Shown: positions 7,042-8,393 of the stretch, piece by piece | Layout of the letters: each line of letters begins with the position of its first letter | Position numbering within the stretch: position 1 is the first letter of the stretch | Translations under genes and position numbers: made by a program | The notes under the pieces: model-generated | Database searches by the model: none | What the model was told of the DNA's origin: nothing | What the model saw: the letters and a program-made list of their open reading frames with translations, nothing else | Assembly: GCA_019114715.1 (NCBI GenBank) | Contig: DXEZ01000183.1 | Coordinates: 1-8,393, forward strand | Length of the DNA stretch: 8,393 bases | From: Candidatus Sphingobacterium stercoripullorum | GTDB lineage: Bacteria; Bacteroidota; Bacteroidia; Sphingobacteriales; Sphingobacteriaceae | Reading direction: 5' to 3'

Positions 7042-7776
7042 TTATAACATTAAAGCGGTAATCATATAGTCCATTGCTAAAATAGAAATACATCCTACAA
7101 CCACGGCCTTGGTACTGGCCTGCCCCACTTCGAGTGCTCCACCTCGTACATAGAACCCTTTATAAGCGGGCACTGTAGTAATAATAAAGCCAAAGAAAAA
7201 TGCCTTGACCATCGCCACGGACACCGTAAAACCGTTGAAGTTGTCTTGAATACCTAGGATATAGTCATTCGGGCTCACTGCACCCGATAAAGATCCCCCC
7301 ATAAGACCACCAAATAAAGCACAAAATATAGCTATCGTAACCAGCAGGGGCATCATGGTGACTCCTGCAATAACTTTAGGCAGGATCAAATACCCAGGAG
7401 CGTTAATACCCATAATTTCTAGGGCATCGATTTGCTCAGTCACCCGCATGGACCCAATTTGAGAAGATATAGAAGAGCCAACTTTCCCCATCAATACCAA
7501 AGCAGAAATCGTTGGTCCTAACTCCAAAATATTTGAATCTCGGTTGATTTGACCAATCACTGAAGTGGGAATCAGGTCAGAAACGAGCTGGAATGCAATC
7601 TGCATAGTCATTACCGCACCAATAAAGGTGGAAATAATGACTATTAAACTTAGGGAGCCCACCCCAATATCATTCATCTCATGAAAGATCTCCTTTCTAT
7701 ACATGCTCCATTTCTCGGGCTTTTTAAATACTTTCTTTAGCAAAAGAAAATATTCTCCTAAGTGGTAAAAAAACAT
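7042..7776 (-). CDS. mlaE: MlaE-family ABC transporter permease (phospholipid transport)
   Basis: This inner-membrane permease pairs with the adjacent MlaF ATPase. The 244 residues show the MlaE fold: an N-terminal amphipathic interface helix (about 1-35), a long first membrane segment (about 40-66), the conserved ELGPTISALVLMGKVGSSIS region (85-104) leading to the coupling segment MRVTEQIDALEIMGI (110-124), then hydrophobic helices near 129-165, 185-203 and 222-243. The conserved C-terminal motif GFYVRGGALEVGQASTKAVV lies at 207-226. Lys98 replaces the Arg common in proteobacterial MlaE, which I have the impression is usual in Bacteroidota. The start at 7776 gives the expected N-terminus and is preceded by purine-rich AAGAGAAAGC. 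It is the first gene of the mlaE-mlaF-methyltransferase-recQ run and is divergent from ispG. No clear promoter was found for it in the 209-nt spacer. Confidence 0.93.
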   Translation of the reverse strand: MFFYHLGEYFLLLKKVFKKPEKWSMYRKEIFHEMNDIGVGSLSLIVIISTFIGAVMTMQIAFQLVSDLIPTSVIGQINRDSNILELGPTISALVLMGKVGSSISSQIGSMRVTEQIDALEIMGINAPGYLILPKVIAGVTMMPLLVTIAIFCALFGGLMGGSLSGAVSPNDYILGIQDNFNGFTVSVAMVKAFFFGFIITTVPAYKGFYVRGGALEVGQASTKAVVVGCISILAMDYMITALML

Positions 7777-7842
7777 ATGCTTTCTCTTAAATATATATAA
7801 ATTGCCAATCCCTATAAACTACAATTAAGAATAGTAATTTTA

Positions 7843-7869
7843 CTCTACCATGCTTATTATTTAGTAGAG
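7843..7869. repeat. Small inverted repeat in the mlaE-ispG divergent spacer
   Basis: CTCTAC (7843-7848) and GTAGAG (7864-7869) are perfect 6-bp inverted copies separated by 15 nt. They lie roughly mid-way in the 209-nt AT-rich spacer between the two divergent genes, which otherwise shows only the ispG -7 box. The geometry could suit a dimeric regulator, but a 6-bp repeat in a spacer of this size can occur by chance. Nothing else is recognisable in the spacer. Confidence 0.25.
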
Positions 7870-7966
7870 ATGCCTTAAATTTAAACATTTGCCCACAAAT
7901 CAGCTACTTTTAATTTATAATTCCAATATTCGTAGATAGGAAATAATAAAAAAGTAATTATTTAGC

Positions 7967-7974
7967 TAACTTTG
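7967..7974 (+). promoter_or_regulatory. Bacteroidota -7 promoter box for ispG
   Basis: TAACTTTG matches the Bacteroidota -7 consensus TAnnTTTG exactly. It ends 11 nt before the ispG ATG, so the transcript would begin only a few bases upstream of the start codon, leaving no room for a Shine-Dalgarno site. No TTG is found at the expected -33 distance; that stretch is A-rich (AATAATAAAAAAG), which may act as a substitute upstream element. Confidence 0.6.
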
Positions 7975-7985
7975 CACACAGTACA

Positions 7986-8393
7986 ATGAAGCAAAATACA
8001 ATTCTTAGAGGAAGATTCTGCAATTCTTTGAGAGAACACAGCAGATGGCAGACCCGCGCGGTGCAGGTTGGTGGTATTGGTATTGGAGGAGATAATCCAA
8101 TAAGAATACAGAGTATGACGACTATAGACACTATGGACACCGCTGGTTCCGTAGAACAGACCATCCGCATGATTGAGTCAGGTTGTGAGATAGTACGTAT
8201 TACTGCCCCTAGTATTCGTGAGGCTGAAAATCTACAGAACATCAAAGATGAGCTGAGAAAAAGAGGCTACCAAGTCCCCCTAGTTGCTGACATTCACTTC
8301 ACGCCCAATGCTGCAGAAGTAGCCGCTAGAATTGTAGAGAAAGTCCGAGTTAACCCGGGCAACTACGCCGATAAGAAACGTTTTCAACAAATA
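7986..8393 (+). CDS. ispG: 4-hydroxy-3-methylbut-2-enyl diphosphate synthase, N-terminal part (3' end outside window)
   Basis: IspG (GcpE) is the iron-sulfur enzyme that reductively opens MEcPP, the product of IspF, to HMBPP. The 136 visible codons cover the start of the TIM barrel: GGDNPIRIQSM at 34-44 with TMDT at 49-52, a GCEIVRITAPS strand near 65-75, VADIHFTPNAA near 101-111 and KVRVNPGNYAD near 120-130. The FCNSL segment at 11-15 ahead of the barrel is typical of the Bacteroidota form, which in this phylum is usually the long type with an extra domain inserted between barrel and cluster domain; that part lies beyond the right edge. The ATG at 7986 is favoured because a -7 promoter box lies just upstream and the N-terminus has the expected length. 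The frame is open to the last base. It is transcribed divergently from mlaE. Confidence 0.95.
   Translation, partial: MKQNTILRGRFCNSLREHSRWQTRAVQVGGIGIGGDNPIRIQSMTTIDTMDTAGSVEQTIRMIESGCEIVRITAPSIREAENLQNIKDELRKRGYQVPLVADIHFTPNAAEVAARIVEKVRVNPGNYADKKRFQQI

Noticed and set aside
7958..8245. Open frame of 95 codons on the minus strand at the right end
   Set aside because: It lies antisense to the well-conserved ispG reading frame and resembles no known protein; it is a shadow of ispG.

Overview
The window is ordinary chromosomal DNA from a member of the Bacteroidota, most likely a flavobacterial or cytophagal-type lineage. Three things point there. IspG has the N-terminal form typical of that phylum (an FCNSL segment ahead of GGDNPIRIQSM). 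The proton/sodium-type pyrophosphatase, MlaE, MlaF and the short RecQ all resemble Bacteroidota versions. Bacteroidota-style -7 boxes (TAnnTTTG) sit just before both isoprenoid genes, while strong Shine-Dalgarno sites are absent. Base composition looks even throughout. I see no transposase, integrase, tRNA, rRNA or CRISPR array.

Layout from left to right: (1) the C-terminal half of a TetA-like major facilitator drug transporter on the + strand, cut by the left edge; (2) ispF on the - strand, convergent with it; (3) hppA on the - strand, a membrane pyrophosphatase with a hairpin terminator between it and ispF; (4) a compact - strand run transcribed as mlaE, mlaF, a class I SAM methyltransferase and recQ, with gaps of 4, 1 and 28 nt; (5) a 209-nt AT-rich divergent spacer; (6) the 5' part of ispG on the + strand, cut by the right edge.

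Functionally, ispF and ispG encode two steps of the non-mevalonate (MEP) isoprenoid pathway. HppA turns the pyrophosphate released by biosynthesis into an ion gradient, and its sequence predicts a K+-dependent H+ pump of the Flavobacterium type. MlaE and MlaF form the permease and ATPase core of an outer-membrane lipid transporter whose MCE substrate-binding partner is not in this window. The methyltransferase and RecQ at the end of that operon handle RNA (probably) and DNA.

I did not find a convincing undescribed system. The best second-look items are the ion-specificity residues of HppA, the reordered domain layout of RecQ with its zinc cluster at the extreme C-terminus, near-leaderless promoters on both isoprenoid genes, and the operon that couples lipid transport with a PUA-less methyltransferase and a helicase.
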